Shown piece by piece: positions 1-8,742 of a DNA stretch of 25,512 nucleotides. The DNA is taken from positions 1 to 25,512 of the forward strand of contig DASYSA010000128.1 of NCBI GenBank assembly GCA_036003885.1, written 5' to 3'. Under the pieces are notes generated by a model that was not told where the DNA came from, did no database searches, and saw only the letters and a list, made by a program, of their open reading frames with translations. The stretch comes from DASYSA01 sp036003885. Its GTDB lineage: Bacteria; Acidobacteriota; Blastocatellia; UBA7656. The translations under genes were made by a program, and so were the position numbers. Position 1 is the stretch's first letter; each line of letters starts with the position of its first letter.

Positions 1-365
1 CCAATGTTCCTTGGCCTCCGTCCTTTCTTGCCAATATGGTCCTTGATCAGTTCTAAAAAGTCCCCGGGGAAAACCTCCAGCCCCTTCCCCTTTAGCTTCT
101 TTTTCTGCTTTTCAAGTTCTCGCTGGAACTGCTCCAGCCCAGCCAGGCTTTGCCTCCGAATGCGCGACAGAGGTATCCGCGTAGGAAGTTTGATTGCACC
201 CGCATTGTCGAGCACAACCTTTTCTAATCGTAAGCGCTGTAACTTCCTGGCAAGTCTTTGGTCATCCGACTCCCCTTGCTTTATCAGGTTTGCATACTTC
301 CCGGCAAACAACCCGTGGCTCCGAAGGTTGGTGGCGATAGGAGGCTGCTTCCACGCTTTCTTCAT
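1..365 (-). CDS. Unrecognised basic protein, 3' end cut by window edge
   Basis: The minus strand is open from an ATG at 365 to the window edge, giving at least 121 residues beginning MKKAWKQPPIATNLRSHG. The start is supported by an AGAGGA ribosome binding site about five bases upstream. The protein is rich in Lys, Arg, Leu and Glu, with a charged, probably helical stretch near residues 75-95 (QFQRELEKQKKKLKGKG), and it has no signal peptide or membrane segment. No family was recognised and no catalytic motif is visible. The C-terminus lies outside the window. The long plus-strand ORF over the same bases is rich in Ser, Phe and Pro and is its shadow. The protein could be nucleic-acid binding because of its charge, but that is only a guess. 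Confidence 0.6.
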   Translation of the reverse strand, partial: MKKAWKQPPIATNLRSHGLFAGKYANLIKQGESDDQRLARKLQRLRLEKVVLDNAGAIKLPTRIPLSRIRRQSLAGLEQFQRELEKQKKKLKGKGLEVFPGDFLELIKDHIGKKGRRPRNI

Positions 366-463
366 GACTGTCCTCTTTCGTGTCCCTGCTCATAGTGAAC
401 AGAAGGTCCCGCTCTCTTACCCAACACCCGAACTTATGCGCCATCTACTGACACACTCTAAAG

Positions 464-484
464 TGAGTGCTCTATGGGCACTCA
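464..484. repeat. 21-bp perfect dyad in noncoding spacer
   Basis: The arms TGAGTGC (464-470) and GCACTCA (478-484) are perfect inverted copies around a seven-base centre. The dyad lies about 100 bases upstream of the partial gene ending at 365. No U-tract follows on either strand, so it is not a typical terminator. It could be an operator or an RNA hairpin. Confidence 0.4.
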
Positions 485-499
485 TGCAATCACGGAGTG

Positions 500-649
500 G
501 TTGAATGTTTGTAGTACTCGGCGACGACCGACTCTCACCCCGGAGGGGTGAAATGTACGGGCCGTTTGAGTTGTTCGCTCGCACATACGACCCCTCCGGG
601 GTCGGTGCCGGCCGCGGTCGGTCTACAAACATTCAACCCCTCCGGGGTT
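500..649. repeat. Composite palindromic repeat with CCCCTCCGGGG modules
   Basis: Outer arms of 15 bases, GTTGAATGTTTGTAG (500-514) and its inverse (623-637), enclose short palindromes built on CCCCGGAGGGG (536-550) and CCCCTCCGGGG (590-602). A third CCCCTCCGGGG palindrome (635-649) overlaps the right arm. The ORFs crossing it are Pro/Arg-rich readings of the repeat and are not counted as genes. Elements of this look are, from memory, common in Acidobacteriota and Planctomycetota genomes. The rest of the 366-688 spacer holds only the dyad at 464-484. Confidence 0.75.
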
Positions 650-688
650 GCGGATGTCCGCGACTCTATAGGAATGAATCCGGCAGAG

Positions 689-1177
689 CTATCGCATTAG
701 TCCTGCGTTGCACTCCTCGGGTGGGCGAATGCACTGGCCTGTGTCACCGCAGCGTGTCTCTCCTGCCTGACATCCGTGCTTCAGAGCGGATGTCAAAAGA
801 TTCTCGACTCTCTTCTCGCATGTGGTCGCGGCGTCTGCCAACACGCCTGCCTTTTTGACTCCAACCATCTCCTGGCTCGGGCGAGAGTTCTTGGGGGCAA
901 CAAAGCCGCGCAGCGTGACCACTCCATCTGCAACATTGAAGCTCACGTTTATGCGTCTTATTTCCTTCTTGGTGAACCCCTCACGCAGGTACCGGAGATA
1001 GATCGCCTTGGCGACGGCCTTCCTGTCGTTGCAATCGATCAGCTGGCGTGGAGCACCTGCTATAGCCTGGAATTCTGCCGTTAGCGGACGTGAGCCGCTC
1101 GTCAGCCCATTGGCTAGGCAGATCAGCCCAAAGGAAAAAAACAGCACCGCGCTTGAAACCATTGTTCTTTTTGACAT
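689..1177 (-). CDS. Secreted BON-like domain protein with Cys-rich tail
   Basis: This is a 162-residue protein with an N-terminal signal peptide (hydrophobic residues about 7-26). The central part, roughly 50-95, ends in INVSFNVADGVVTLRGFV, which fits the final strands of a BON domain, a small fold often found in periplasmic or outer-surface proteins. The C-terminus holds a compact Cys cluster (Cys136, 143, 149, 156), and two more Cys lie at 49 and 120, so disulfides are likely outside the cytoplasm. A GGAGGAGAGGG ribosome binding site precedes the ATG. The gene starts 13 bases after the kinase stop, so it is probably the last gene of the S9 peptidase-kinase operon. The specific role is unknown. 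The BON call rests on a short motif and is moderate. Confidence 0.75.
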   Translation of the reverse strand: MSKRTMVSSAVLFFSFGLICLANGLTSGSRPLTAEFQAIAGAPRQLIDCNDRKAVAKAIYLRYLREGFTKKEIRRINVSFNVADGVVTLRGFVAPKNSRPSQEMVGVKKAGVLADAATTCEKRVENLLTSALKHGCQAGETRCGDTGQCIRPPEECNAGLMR

Positions 1178-1190
1178 CCCTCTCCTCCAT

Positions 1191-4100
1191 CTATTTGAAG
1201 TTGCTGATCATCGAAAGCAAGCTGAACCGCGATTGCTTGCCATAGTAAATCGCCCGGCTATCGGGCGACCATGCGAGAGTTGAGAAATAAAGCTGGGGAT
1301 CATTGTTGACCGTCAACCTGGTTGGCACGCCGCCTCCGGCCGGAATCATCCAGACGTTGTCCTTACCCTCCAGGTGCGCAACGTATGCAACCGCGCGCCG
1401 ATTCGGCGACAGGTGGATGTTGTAGAAATTTGTAGGCAGATTGGCCGGTGGAAGATCAGTAATGCGGCTTTGCTCGCCGGTGGACGACACACGCCATAAG
1501 CTGGTCATCTGTTCTTCGACGTGTAATCTGGCAAACAACAAATCCTGATCGGTCAGCCAGCCAAGCAGTCGGCTTACCGTGTTCATTTTCGCGAGGAGCT
1601 TCGCAGTGCTCGACCCAGGGTCAGACACCCAGAAACTGACTGTATTGTCCTGAGGAGTCGCAATTCTTGCCGGCCTGGTCATATACGCGAGGCGTTTGCC
1701 ATCCGGCGACCAGAGCGGACAGAAAACAAGCAGGTTGGCATCGGTGTTATCGGTGATCGGAGTATCACTCGAACCATCGGCAAGAACAACTCTGAGATTA
1801 TTGAGTCCATCTCTTATCGAGCTATAGGCGAGCCTGCTTCCATCCGGCGACCAGCTAAAATCTTTGGCCTCCCTGCGCGTGTAAGGCAGAACCGTGTAGG
1901 AATTCAGGCGCAAGCCGTCCGTCACCAGCGGTTTTTCCTCCCCACCCTCAGCGTTGATCGTTTTCAGAGTGAGTGAATCTTTTTCCTCGCGCACAAAGGC
2001 GACCTGTTTTCCATCGGGCGACCATTTGGGAAGAAAGCCTTCTTTAGCCAGTACAAACGGTTCAGCCTTCAGGCCAATCGGCCTGGTTAGAATCGCGCCG
2101 TTGTAGATTCTGTTACCCTGGCTGAGGTTTCTGCTCGCTTGATATGTCACCACCTTGTTGTCTGGGGAGACGTCGGGCCAGAGTTCGGAACTGATGTCTC
2201 CCGCTACAACGAATTCATCACCTGGAGTGGCCACCTTGACGCCCCAGATATCCGACTTCTCTTCGGAAGAACCGCAAAGCACCCTACTTCCGTCCGATGA
2301 AACATCCACTACAAGACTATCTCGCTCGCCGAAAGTGATCTGCGCCTGCTGGCGTCCCTGTATGTCAGCCACGAATACCTGATCCGTTCCCCCAACACCA
2401 GAACTGAAAAACAGACGCTCACCATCGGGATGCCACACCGTATTCCGAGCCCCGGTAGTCGAATCAAAAATGCGTTTAGGAGAACCGCCGCGCGCGGACA
2501 TAACCCAGACACTGCGGTGACCGTTTGCCTCCGTCGTAATGTAGGCGATCTGTTTTTCATCAGCCGAGATACTGAGCGAACCGCTCTTTCCCTGGGGCTT
2601 GTCGAATTCAGTTAATTGTCTGGTCTCACCCGATTGAACATTGAGCGCGAAGATCTGCTCTCTCACTTCGTAGTAGATTGTCGACCCGTCCTTTGACCAG
2701 CGGAGCAACCGCATGCCTGCTTCATTAAGGGCGAGGGCCTTGAGCTGACTCAGGGCGCCGCCCAGCATTGACATGCGCCAAATGCCGGGGTGGCCACCTC
2801 TCTTCGCTGAGAAGAAAGCGATCTCATCGCCGCTCGGCGACCAGATCGGACAGTCATTGGCGAATTCGTCTCTGGTGCTCTGGTGGTCTTCCCCTGAAAC
2901 GGTCTTTCTCACCCAGATGTTCCGGCTGCCGCTCCTGCTCGACGTGAACGCGACCCAGTCGCCATTGGGCGAAAATGCGCCGATGCTGTTAACCTCTCCC
3001 GGCACGCTTGCCCATCTCACCACTTCGCTGTTCGTTAATGTCGCCGGTGGCGGCGCGAGGACTGTTCCCGGGCGCCGAGTCGCGAGCCACCAGACTACTG
3101 CGACAGCCAACAAACCGACAGCCAGGCCCAACAACAATTGCCGCAGCGAGAAGTGCGGCGCGGTCATCACACTCGAAGTCCGGGCTGTCATCTTCCCGGT
3201 CGCCATCGACCCGGCACGTGTGAGCCGCGCGCTCAATTCCGACTCTTGCATCAACGCTTGCAAATCAATCTGCAGGTCCCGCGCATTCTGATACCGCTGG
3301 TCCGCATCTTTGGCCAACGTTTTCTGCACGATGCGTTCCAACTCCGGCGGGGCTTCAGACAGATACTGCGACAAGGGCGGGGCTTCCTTGTGTATGATTC
3401 CGGCGACGACGTCGGCGTCGGTCTCCCCCTCAAAGAGCGGCCGCCCCGTGAGCAGTTCATGGAGCACGACCCCGAGGCTGAAGACATCCGAACGCGCGTC
3501 CACGCTGCGTCCCCGCACCTGCTCCGGCGACATGTATCGCGGCGTGCCCAGGATCACCCCTGGCCGTGTCTTCATCGCTTCGACCACAGTCTCGGCTCTA
3601 CTGTCCGCGCCAGGAATCGATCCAGTCGTCAGCTTCGCCAGCCCGAAGTCCAGGACTTTCACCAACCCGTCCGGCCGCACCATCAGATTCTCCGGTTTGA
3701 TGTCGCGGTGAACTATCCCCGCTTTATGGGCGGCGTCCAGAGCAGAGGCGACCTGAACGGCGACGTTCAATGTCTGGTGCAGCCGCTTTTCTTGATCAAC
3801 AGTCCAGGTACGCAACGTTTCGCCTTCGATGAATTCAGTGGCGATGAAATGAGTGTTGCCCAGCGCGGTGAAGACTGCTCCAATTTCGTAAATGGTGATG
3901 ATGTTCGGGTGGTTGAGGGCGGAGGCGGATTTGGCTTCGCGGACGAACCGCTCCAACCGCTCGGGATTCTGGGTGAACTCGACGGGCAACAGCTTAAGCG
4001 CGACGCGGCGTTCCAGTATGCTGTCGCGCACCAGAAAGACCTGGCCCATGCCGCCGGAGCCTAAGTGCGAAAGGATCTTGTAGTGGCTCAACTCCTGGCC

Positions 4101-4343
4101 GACCTGTATCGCGAGCGTTGCGCCCGCGTTATCGGCTGCGATATTTTTGGCTTCGAGTTCGAGCGCCGGCCTGGAGAGGAACTCGCCAGTCTGCTCGCTC
4201 ACTGCAAGCAGTTCTTCGACTTCACGCAGTAGCGCGCGGTCGTCCCCGCACTCTTCCGCGAGAAAATCCGCTCGCTGATCCGCCGCAGTCTCCAGAGCCG
4301 CGTGATATATCTGCTCGAGGCGTTGCCACCGTTCAGGTTTCAT
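1191..4343 (-). CDS. Membrane Ser/Thr protein kinase with TolB-like propeller
   Basis: This 1050-residue protein has an N-terminal cytoplasmic PknB-type kinase: glycine loop GSGGMG 95-100, VALK lysine 117, HRDIKPEN 212-219, DFG 232-234 and GTPRYMSPE ending at 274. All key catalytic residues are present, so it should be active. A transmembrane helix follows at about 400-420. The rest, about 430-1050, is a series of TolB/WD40-like blades marked by repeated SPDGKxxAF-type motifs, expected outside the membrane as a sensor or binding domain. The start MKPERWQRLEQIYHAALE is typical of Acidobacteriota kinases. The upstream in-frame 33 codons (from 4442) read through a heptad repeat and are rejected, although the ribosome binding site at 4343 is weak. 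It lies 88 bases after the S9 peptidase stop and is probably cotranscribed with it. The substrate is unknown. Confidence 0.9.
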   Translation of the reverse strand: MKPERWQRLEQIYHAALETAADQRADFLAEECGDDRALLREVEELLAVSEQTGEFLSRPALELEAKNIAADNAGATLAIQVGQELSHYKILSHLGSGGMGQVFLVRDSILERRVALKLLPVEFTQNPERLERFVREAKSASALNHPNIITIYEIGAVFTALGNTHFIATEFIEGETLRTWTVDQEKRLHQTLNVAVQVASALDAAHKAGIVHRDIKPENLMVRPDGLVKVLDFGLAKLTTGSIPGADSRAETVVEAMKTRPGVILGTPRYMSPEQVRGRSVDARSDVFSLGVVLHELLTGRPLFEGETDADVVAGIIHKEAPPLSQYLSEAPPELERIVQKTLAKDADQRYQNARDLQIDLQALMQESELSARLTRAGSMATGKMTARTSSVMTAPHFSLRQLLLGLAVGLLAVAVVWWLATRRPGTVLAPPPATLTNSEVVRWASVPGEVNSIGAFSPNGDWVAFTSSRSGSRNIWVRKTVSGEDHQSTRDEFANDCPIWSPSGDEIAFFSAKRGGHPGIWRMSMLGGALSQLKALALNEAGMRLLRWSKDGSTIYYEVREQIFALNVQSGETRQLTEFDKPQGKSGSLSISADEKQIAYITTEANGHRSVWVMSARGGSPKRIFDSTTGARNTVWHPDGERLFFSSGVGGTDQVFVADIQGRQQAQITFGERDSLVVDVSSDGSRVLCGSSEEKSDIWGVKVATPGDEFVVAGDISSELWPDVSPDNKVVTYQASRNLSQGNRIYNGAILTRPIGLKAEPFVLAKEGFLPKWSPDGKQVAFVREEKDSLTLKTINAEGGEEKPLVTDGLRLNSYTVLPYTRREAKDFSWSPDGSRLAYSSIRDGLNNLRVVLADGSSDTPITDNTDANLLVFCPLWSPDGKRLAYMTRPARIATPQDNTVSFWVSDPGSSTAKLLAKMNTVSRLLGWLTDQDLLFARLHVEEQMTSLWRVSSTGEQSRITDLPPANLPTNFYNIHLSPNRRAVAYVAHLEGKDNVWMIPAGGGVPTRLTVNNDPQLYFSTLAWSPDSRAIYYGKQSRFSLLSMISNFK

Positions 4344-4436
4344 GAATAGGAATTTCGAATTGCGAATTTCGAATTGCGAGTTTCCAATGCCAATTTTGAA
4401 ATTCCAAATTCGAAATTCGAAATCCCCCTGCTTATC
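4344..4436. repeat. Heptad inverted repeat between S9 peptidase and kinase genes
   Basis: The spacer is almost entirely made of 7-bp units related to GAAATTC or GCAATTC. They read as TTTCGAATTGCGAATTTCG on the left (about 4352-4380) and as AAATTCGAAATTCGAAAT on the right (about 4409-4427), facing each other. The repeat sits inside a likely transcript, so it could fold into an imperfect hairpin between the two genes. Confidence 0.7.
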
Positions 4437-6531
4437 GATCATTCGGCGCAGCGGCGTTCACCGCTTCAGGCAACTTCTTCACGTACTTGTCGTACCAGGC
4501 CAGGTATCGCTCATACCTATCGCGGACGTAGCTCGGTCTGCTGATGCCGTGATTCTCGTTGGGATAGATCACGAGCTGTGTGTCCACCCCAAGGCTCTTC
4601 AGCGCCTGATACATCTGCTGGCCTCCCTGGACCGGCACGTTGAAATCTCGCTCGCCGCCCAGAAACAACGTCGGCGTCTTGATCCGATCGGCATGCAGGA
4701 ACGGATACGAGATCTTCACATACGTCTCCCACGCCTTCGCGTCCCACGGCGAGCCAATCTCGTAGTCGTACTGAATGATGTACTGATCGGTCCCATAGAA
4801 GGCAACCGTAAAAGCCGTGCCTGCTCCGCTGGTCGCCCCCTTGAACCGCTGATCGCTTGCGATCATGTAATCCGTCAGTATTCCGCCATAGCTCCAACCG
4901 CCTACGCCCAGCCGCTCCGGATCGCCGACGCCCATCTTGATGACATGATCGACGCCGGCCTGAAGGTCGTCGACTTCGAAATGTCCCCAGTCGGCGAAGA
5001 TGGCGCGCGAGTAGTTTTGGCCGCGGCCGGAGCTCCCGCGATAGTTCACCGCCAATACGGCGTATCCATGCGCGGCGAAGAACTGTCGCTCCAGGCTGAA
5101 TGAATGAGCGTCCTGCCCGTTCGGACCGCCATGAATGCGCAGCAACAATGGCACCTTCGTGCCGGCGACGTAACCTATCGGCTTCGTCAGCAAGCCATGA
5201 ACCTCCGTCCCGTCTTTACTCTTGAAGCTGACCTCCTCGGTGGGCGCGATCTCCAGTTCGGCCAGTAGCGCATCGTTCTGATGTGTGAGCTGGCGAAGGA
5301 CGCCGCCCTCCACCGCATAAACTTCCGTGTACTTTGTGTCACCGCCTGAAAGCACGGCCGAGCGCCCGCCTCCAGAGGTCCAACTCGACACCACGACGGG
5401 CGGCGCCATCAGCCGTTCCACGCCCGTACGGCCGGCAAGGTTCGCGCGCGCCGGATATACGGAGCGATCGTCGGCTACAAGGAAAGTGATCGATTGGCCA
5501 TCTGCGCTGAAGCGCGGAGCGGAGACGCCCCGGTCAAGACCTTCCAGAGTCTTCAATCGAGTCGGCGCGCTGCTTCCGTCCGACGCCACAATCGCCAGAT
5601 GATCCATGCTGTAGGCGCCATATTTCTTCTCGTCGCCTTCGAGAAACGCAATGGACTTTCCATCGGGACTCCACTCCAGACGCGAACGCCCGCCTCGGCT
5701 GCTTGCCTGGGTCAACTGTTTCGCTGTCGCGCCCGGTTTCGACTCCGCGACGAAGATCTGGCTCGACGGCTCGCGATCGGGGTCGTCCGCATGGTTGCTC
5801 ATGAACGCGATGCGAGCACCATCCGGCGACCACGAAGGTACTGCCTCGTCCCACTTGCCGGTGGTCAGACGGTCGAGTTTCCTGGTCTCGATGTCGAACA
5901 GGTAGATGTAACTGTGGCGTCCGGAGAGAAGGTAACCCTGCCCGTCTTGTTTGTACTTGTAGCGATCGATCACGATGGGCTTCGGCGTCTTAGGCTTCGC
6001 AGGCACCGCCGCGCCACCGCTTTCCGCCACACCGGGAGTGTTCGCATCCGCCTCGGGATCCGGATCGCCGACTACCAGGGCGAGGCGCTTCGAGTCGGGC
6101 GACCATTCATAGCCTTGCAACCGGCCTTTGAGCTCCGTGAGTTGCATAGCTTCTCCACCTGTGCGGTCGAGCAGCCACACCTGACTGCCCTTCGCCTTTC
6201 CGGGCCGCGACGAGGTGAACGAAAGGTACTTTCCGTCAGGGCTCCACTTCGGGGATGTTTCGCTATCCTGGCTCCAGGTGATTTGGCGATCGCTCTTGCC
6301 GTCGGAGCTGACCATCCAAATATGTGTGTTGCTCTTGTCCTCTTTAACGTCGATGGTCGAGACGACGTAGGCGACCCACTGGCCATCGGGCGAGCACTGC
6401 GGATCGCGCACATCGCGAATGCGCGCCAGGTCGTCGAGCTTGAGCGGGCGACGTGCGGACTGTTGCGCCACGACCAGGGTTGCGAGCGCAAGCAGTAACA
6501 CCAGAATGTGAGATAGTCTCTTGGCGATCAT
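4432..6531 (-). CDS. Secreted S9 family prolyl oligopeptidase-type peptidase
   Basis: This is a 699-residue serine peptidase of the DPP IV / acylaminoacyl-peptidase group. It has a signal peptide at about 1-23 (ending LVVAQQ), a propeller domain at about 30-420 with SPDGQWVAYVVS-type blades that gate access, and a C-terminal alpha/beta hydrolase domain. The catalytic triad is visible: Ser547 in GGWSYGG, Asp629 in GGERDFNVP and His661 in NENHG. It probably releases dipeptides or acyl-amino acids from oligopeptides in the periplasm. The start is the ATG at 6531; AGGAGGG lies about 12 bases upstream and a sigma70-like promoter lies further up. It heads the operon with the kinase and the BON-like protein. 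The exact specificity cannot be read from the sequence. Confidence 0.93.
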   Translation of the reverse strand: MIAKRLSHILVLLLALATLVVAQQSARRPLKLDDLARIRDVRDPQCSPDGQWVAYVVSTIDVKEDKSNTHIWMVSSDGKSDRQITWSQDSETSPKWSPDGKYLSFTSSRPGKAKGSQVWLLDRTGGEAMQLTELKGRLQGYEWSPDSKRLALVVGDPDPEADANTPGVAESGGAAVPAKPKTPKPIVIDRYKYKQDGQGYLLSGRHSYIYLFDIETRKLDRLTTGKWDEAVPSWSPDGARIAFMSNHADDPDREPSSQIFVAESKPGATAKQLTQASSRGGRSRLEWSPDGKSIAFLEGDEKKYGAYSMDHLAIVASDGSSAPTRLKTLEGLDRGVSAPRFSADGQSITFLVADDRSVYPARANLAGRTGVERLMAPPVVVSSWTSGGGRSAVLSGGDTKYTEVYAVEGGVLRQLTHQNDALLAELEIAPTEEVSFKSKDGTEVHGLLTKPIGYVAGTKVPLLLRIHGGPNGQDAHSFSLERQFFAAHGYAVLAVNYRGSSGRGQNYSRAIFADWGHFEVDDLQAGVDHVIKMGVGDPERLGVGGWSYGGILTDYMIASDQRFKGATSGAGTAFTVAFYGTDQYIIQYDYEIGSPWDAKAWETYVKISYPFLHADRIKTPTLFLGGERDFNVPVQGGQQMYQALKSLGVDTQLVIYPNENHGISRPSYVRDRYERYLAWYDKYVKKLPEAVNAAAPNDR

Positions 6532-6595
6532 GATTTGTGGTTACCCTCCTGAGATGTTTCACTCCACCGATTCGAAAGCTACGAGATTTGCGGGC

Positions 6596-6624
6596 ATTCT
6601 AACGAAGACACAGATCAACGACAA
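6596..6624 (-). promoter_or_regulatory. Sigma70-like promoter of the S9 peptidase operon
   Basis: On the minus strand TTGTCG (6619-6624) and TAGAAT (6596-6601) are separated by exactly 17 bases. The expected transcription start near 6589 leaves a leader of about 58 bases to the ATG at 6531. The call is from consensus only. The 6532-6849 spacer is the divergent control region for this operon and the M28 gene. A weaker plus-strand candidate, TGGACG (6791) with GATACT (6813), could serve the M28 gene. Nothing else was recognised there. Confidence 0.5.
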
Positions 6625-6849
6625 GACGGCGAGGGACAAATGGGCGAACCGGTCAATAAGAGAGTCTGTCTTGTATAAGGTTGACGCGGCCATATTCTAG
6701 CGCGAGGTGAGCTTTTCTTCTAGCAGGTTGCCGGAGTCTCCCGCTCTGCCACCAGGGTTTCCTTGAACTTCGTTCTCCACCGAAGACGCATGGACGAGCT
6801 GCCCGGCGTCGTGATACTTAAAAGGCTCCAAAGGAGGATCAAAACAACG

Positions 6850-8262
6850 ATGCTACCAAAGCGCATTTCTCTCGCCGCGAGTCTCCTTTTGTTGGCCCTC
6901 TCGTTCTCCGCACAAGGCGTACAGGATGGAGCTCAGCCTTCGCAGCGGTTGGACCCCAGGATTCAAAAGATTGTTTCGGAGATTTCGGCAGATCGGATCG
7001 CTGAGATCGAGAAGAAGCTCGAAAGCTTTGGGACGCGCAACACTCTCTCGGATCCCAACCAGCCAGGTCGCGGAATTGGGGCGGCACGGCAGTGGATCCT
7101 CGATCAGATGACAAGCTACAGCCCGCGCCTGCAGGTAAGCTTTGATACACACACGATCCCGAAGGCCGGCCGGGTGTGGAAAGAGATCGAGCTGCGAAAT
7201 GTCGTCGCGGTGTTGCCGGGCAAGATGGAGCAGGCGGCGAGCCGCTGGATCATGATCACCGGGCACTACGACTCGTTGAACCTGCGAGTGCCGCAGGAGT
7301 TGAGGAGCGATCTGGCGAAGGCCGCCGAGATCGTCGCGCCGGGCGTGACCGACGACGGCAGCGGTACCGCTTGCGTAATGGAATGCGCGCGGGTGCTGAG
7401 CCAATACGAATTCGATGCGACGCTGGTCTTTGTAGCCTTCGCGGGCGAAGAGCAAGGTCTTATTGGATCGCGCGCGATGGCGAAACGGCTCAAGGAGAAG
7501 TCTCAAGCAATTCAAGCAGTCTTGAACAACGACATCATCGGCAGTGAGGTGAGCGGCAACGGAGTGGTCGACAATCGCCGGGTGCTTGTTCTATCGGAAG
7601 ATCCCAACGACTCACCTTCGAGGCAGATCGCGCGGTTCGTGAAGAGGATTGGCGAACGCTACTTTCCCGAGATGACCGTGGATATGATTTTTCGCTACGA
7701 CCGTTTCGGCCGCGGCGGCGATCATACGCCATTCAACCAGGAAGGCTACGGTGCGGTGCGCATTACCACGCCCAACGAGAACTTCGCTAACCAGCACTCA
7801 CCGACCGACACCTTCGCAAACACATCGCCGGCTTATGCCGCGAAGGTGACGCGGATCAACGCGGCGGCGGCGGCGGCGATGGCACTTGCACCGCGACCTC
7901 CCATCACGACGCGCCCCGCCCCGGCGGGAGCACCCGCCGCTTCGGCAACTCCCGCCGACACGGAAGGAGCGCCGGCGCCCCGAACTCAGCCGACTGGTCC
8001 GGGACTCAGTCGAGGCGGGGGCTACGACGCGGTCTTGAGATGGGATTATCCGGATGCCGAGCCCGATCTGGCAGGCTTTATCGTCGTCGTGCGTTCCACG
8101 ACCTCACCCGATTGGGAGCGGGAGATCTGGGCGGGCAACGTCAAAGAGTTTACGTTGAAGAATACCTCGATCGATCAGCTTGTCTTCGGGGTGAAGTCAG
8201 TTGATCGTGAGGGCCACGAAAGCCCTGCGTCGGCTTATTTCCTGTCTCCGCGGGCTCGTTGA
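6850..8262 (+). CDS. Secreted M28 family zinc aminopeptidase with C-terminal Fn3-like domain
   Basis: This 470-residue protein has a signal peptide (about 1-23) and an M28 metallopeptidase domain. The metal and catalytic residues are all visible: His139 in GHYDS, Asp168 in TDDGSG, Glu200 and Glu201 in AGEEQG, Asp228 in NNDIIG, and His316 in QHSPTDT. It should remove N-terminal residues from peptides using two zinc ions. After an Ala/Pro-rich linker (about 340-395), a beta-rich segment containing LRWDYPDAEPDLAGF and ending VDREGHESPAS resembles a fibronectin-III-like accessory domain. The ATG at 6850 follows AGGAGG by about 12 bases and places the signal peptide at the N-terminus. An upstream in-frame start at 6763 would add 29 residues that spoil it. 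The gene is divergent from the S9 operon. Confidence 0.92.
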   Translation: MLPKRISLAASLLLLALSFSAQGVQDGAQPSQRLDPRIQKIVSEISADRIAEIEKKLESFGTRNTLSDPNQPGRGIGAARQWILDQMTSYSPRLQVSFDTHTIPKAGRVWKEIELRNVVAVLPGKMEQAASRWIMITGHYDSLNLRVPQELRSDLAKAAEIVAPGVTDDGSGTACVMECARVLSQYEFDATLVFVAFAGEEQGLIGSRAMAKRLKEKSQAIQAVLNNDIIGSEVSGNGVVDNRRVLVLSEDPNDSPSRQIARFVKRIGERYFPEMTVDMIFRYDRFGRGGDHTPFNQEGYGAVRITTPNENFANQHSPTDTFANTSPAYAAKVTRINAAAAAAMALAPRPPITTRPAPAGAPAASATPADTEGAPAPRTQPTGPGLSRGGGYDAVLRWDYPDAEPDLAGFIVVVRSTTSPDWEREIWAGNVKEFTLKNTSIDQLVFGVKSVDREGHESPASAYFLSPRAR

Positions 8263-8292
8263 GGTCCCTTTTTCGGCGAGCGGGTCACCCGA

Positions 8293-8727
8293 TCACTTAT
8301 TCGTTAGATCCGGGAAACCGACTTCGTAAAAGATAAGCCTGGCACGTTTGTCCTTCACCCGAAAGACGAAGGTCTCCGGGGCTTGCGAATTGGCAAACTC
8401 GGTGATGTACATCAGGTTGATCACTGCTTCGCCCGCCTGATTCTGAACCGAGCCCGTCGCCTGCGAGGAAGAAGTCACCCTGCCAAGAGCCTCGTGAACC
8501 TTCTCAAGGTAGGCCTTACCTGACCCTCCTACGCCCTTGAACTCGGGAGCCGCCGAGAGCTCGATCGTCTCAAAAAGCTCTGAGTTGTACTGGGCATGAA
8601 ACGCGTCGACAGCCTTCTCGGCAATGTCTCTGTTAGTTGTTGTCGAGCACGACAACAACGAACATGCCAACATCCCAATGGCAATAGGGAGAGCGAACCT
8701 CGCGCGGTGTGTCGTGAATCTACTCAT
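8293..8727 (-). CDS. Small lipoprotein, DUF4019/NTF2-like
   Basis: This 144-residue protein has a lipoprotein signal: basic start, hydrophobic stretch about 11-26, and a lipobox LLSC with Cys27 as the likely lipidated residue. Cys22 is a weaker alternative. The mature part has a helix around DIAEKAVDAFHAQYNSELFETIE followed by beta strands ending in RLIFYEVGF, a pattern like DUF3887/DUF4019 or other NTF2-like lipoproteins. No catalytic residues are evident. The ATG at 8727 has AAGGAG at a suitable distance. An upstream in-frame ATG at 8820 would place 31 charged residues before the signal and is rejected. It follows the S41 peptidase gene on the same strand after 106 bases that contain a tandem duplication. 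It converges with the M28 gene. Confidence 0.8.
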   Translation of the reverse strand: MSRFTTHRARFALPIAIGMLACSLLSCSTTTNRDIAEKAVDAFHAQYNSELFETIELSAAPEFKGVGGSGKAYLEKVHEALGRVTSSSQATGSVQNQAGEAVINLMYITEFANSQAPETFVFRVKDKRARLIFYEVGFPDLTNK

Positions 8728-8742
8728 AAACGTCTGCTCCTT

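Noticed and set aside
505..858. 117-residue plus-strand ORF in the repeat region
   Set aside because: Its first half is a reading of the composite repeat and its second half is antisense to the BON-like gene.
3138..4064. 308-residue plus-strand ORF opposite the kinase gene
   Set aside because: It lies wholly antisense to the conserved kinase domain and is His/Arg/Gln-rich with no family features.
4344..4442. 33-residue N-terminal extension of the kinase
   Set aside because: It translates the heptad repeat (FEIRNSKF-type). The family start fits MKPERWQRLEQ at 4343.
4342..5103. 253-residue plus-strand ORF
   Set aside because: It begins by translating the heptad repeat and continues antisense to the S9 catalytic domain.
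5494..6498. 334-residue plus-strand ORF opposite the S9 peptidase
   Set aside because: It is antisense to a gene with a complete catalytic triad, signal peptide and promoter. Composition is that of a high-GC shadow frame.
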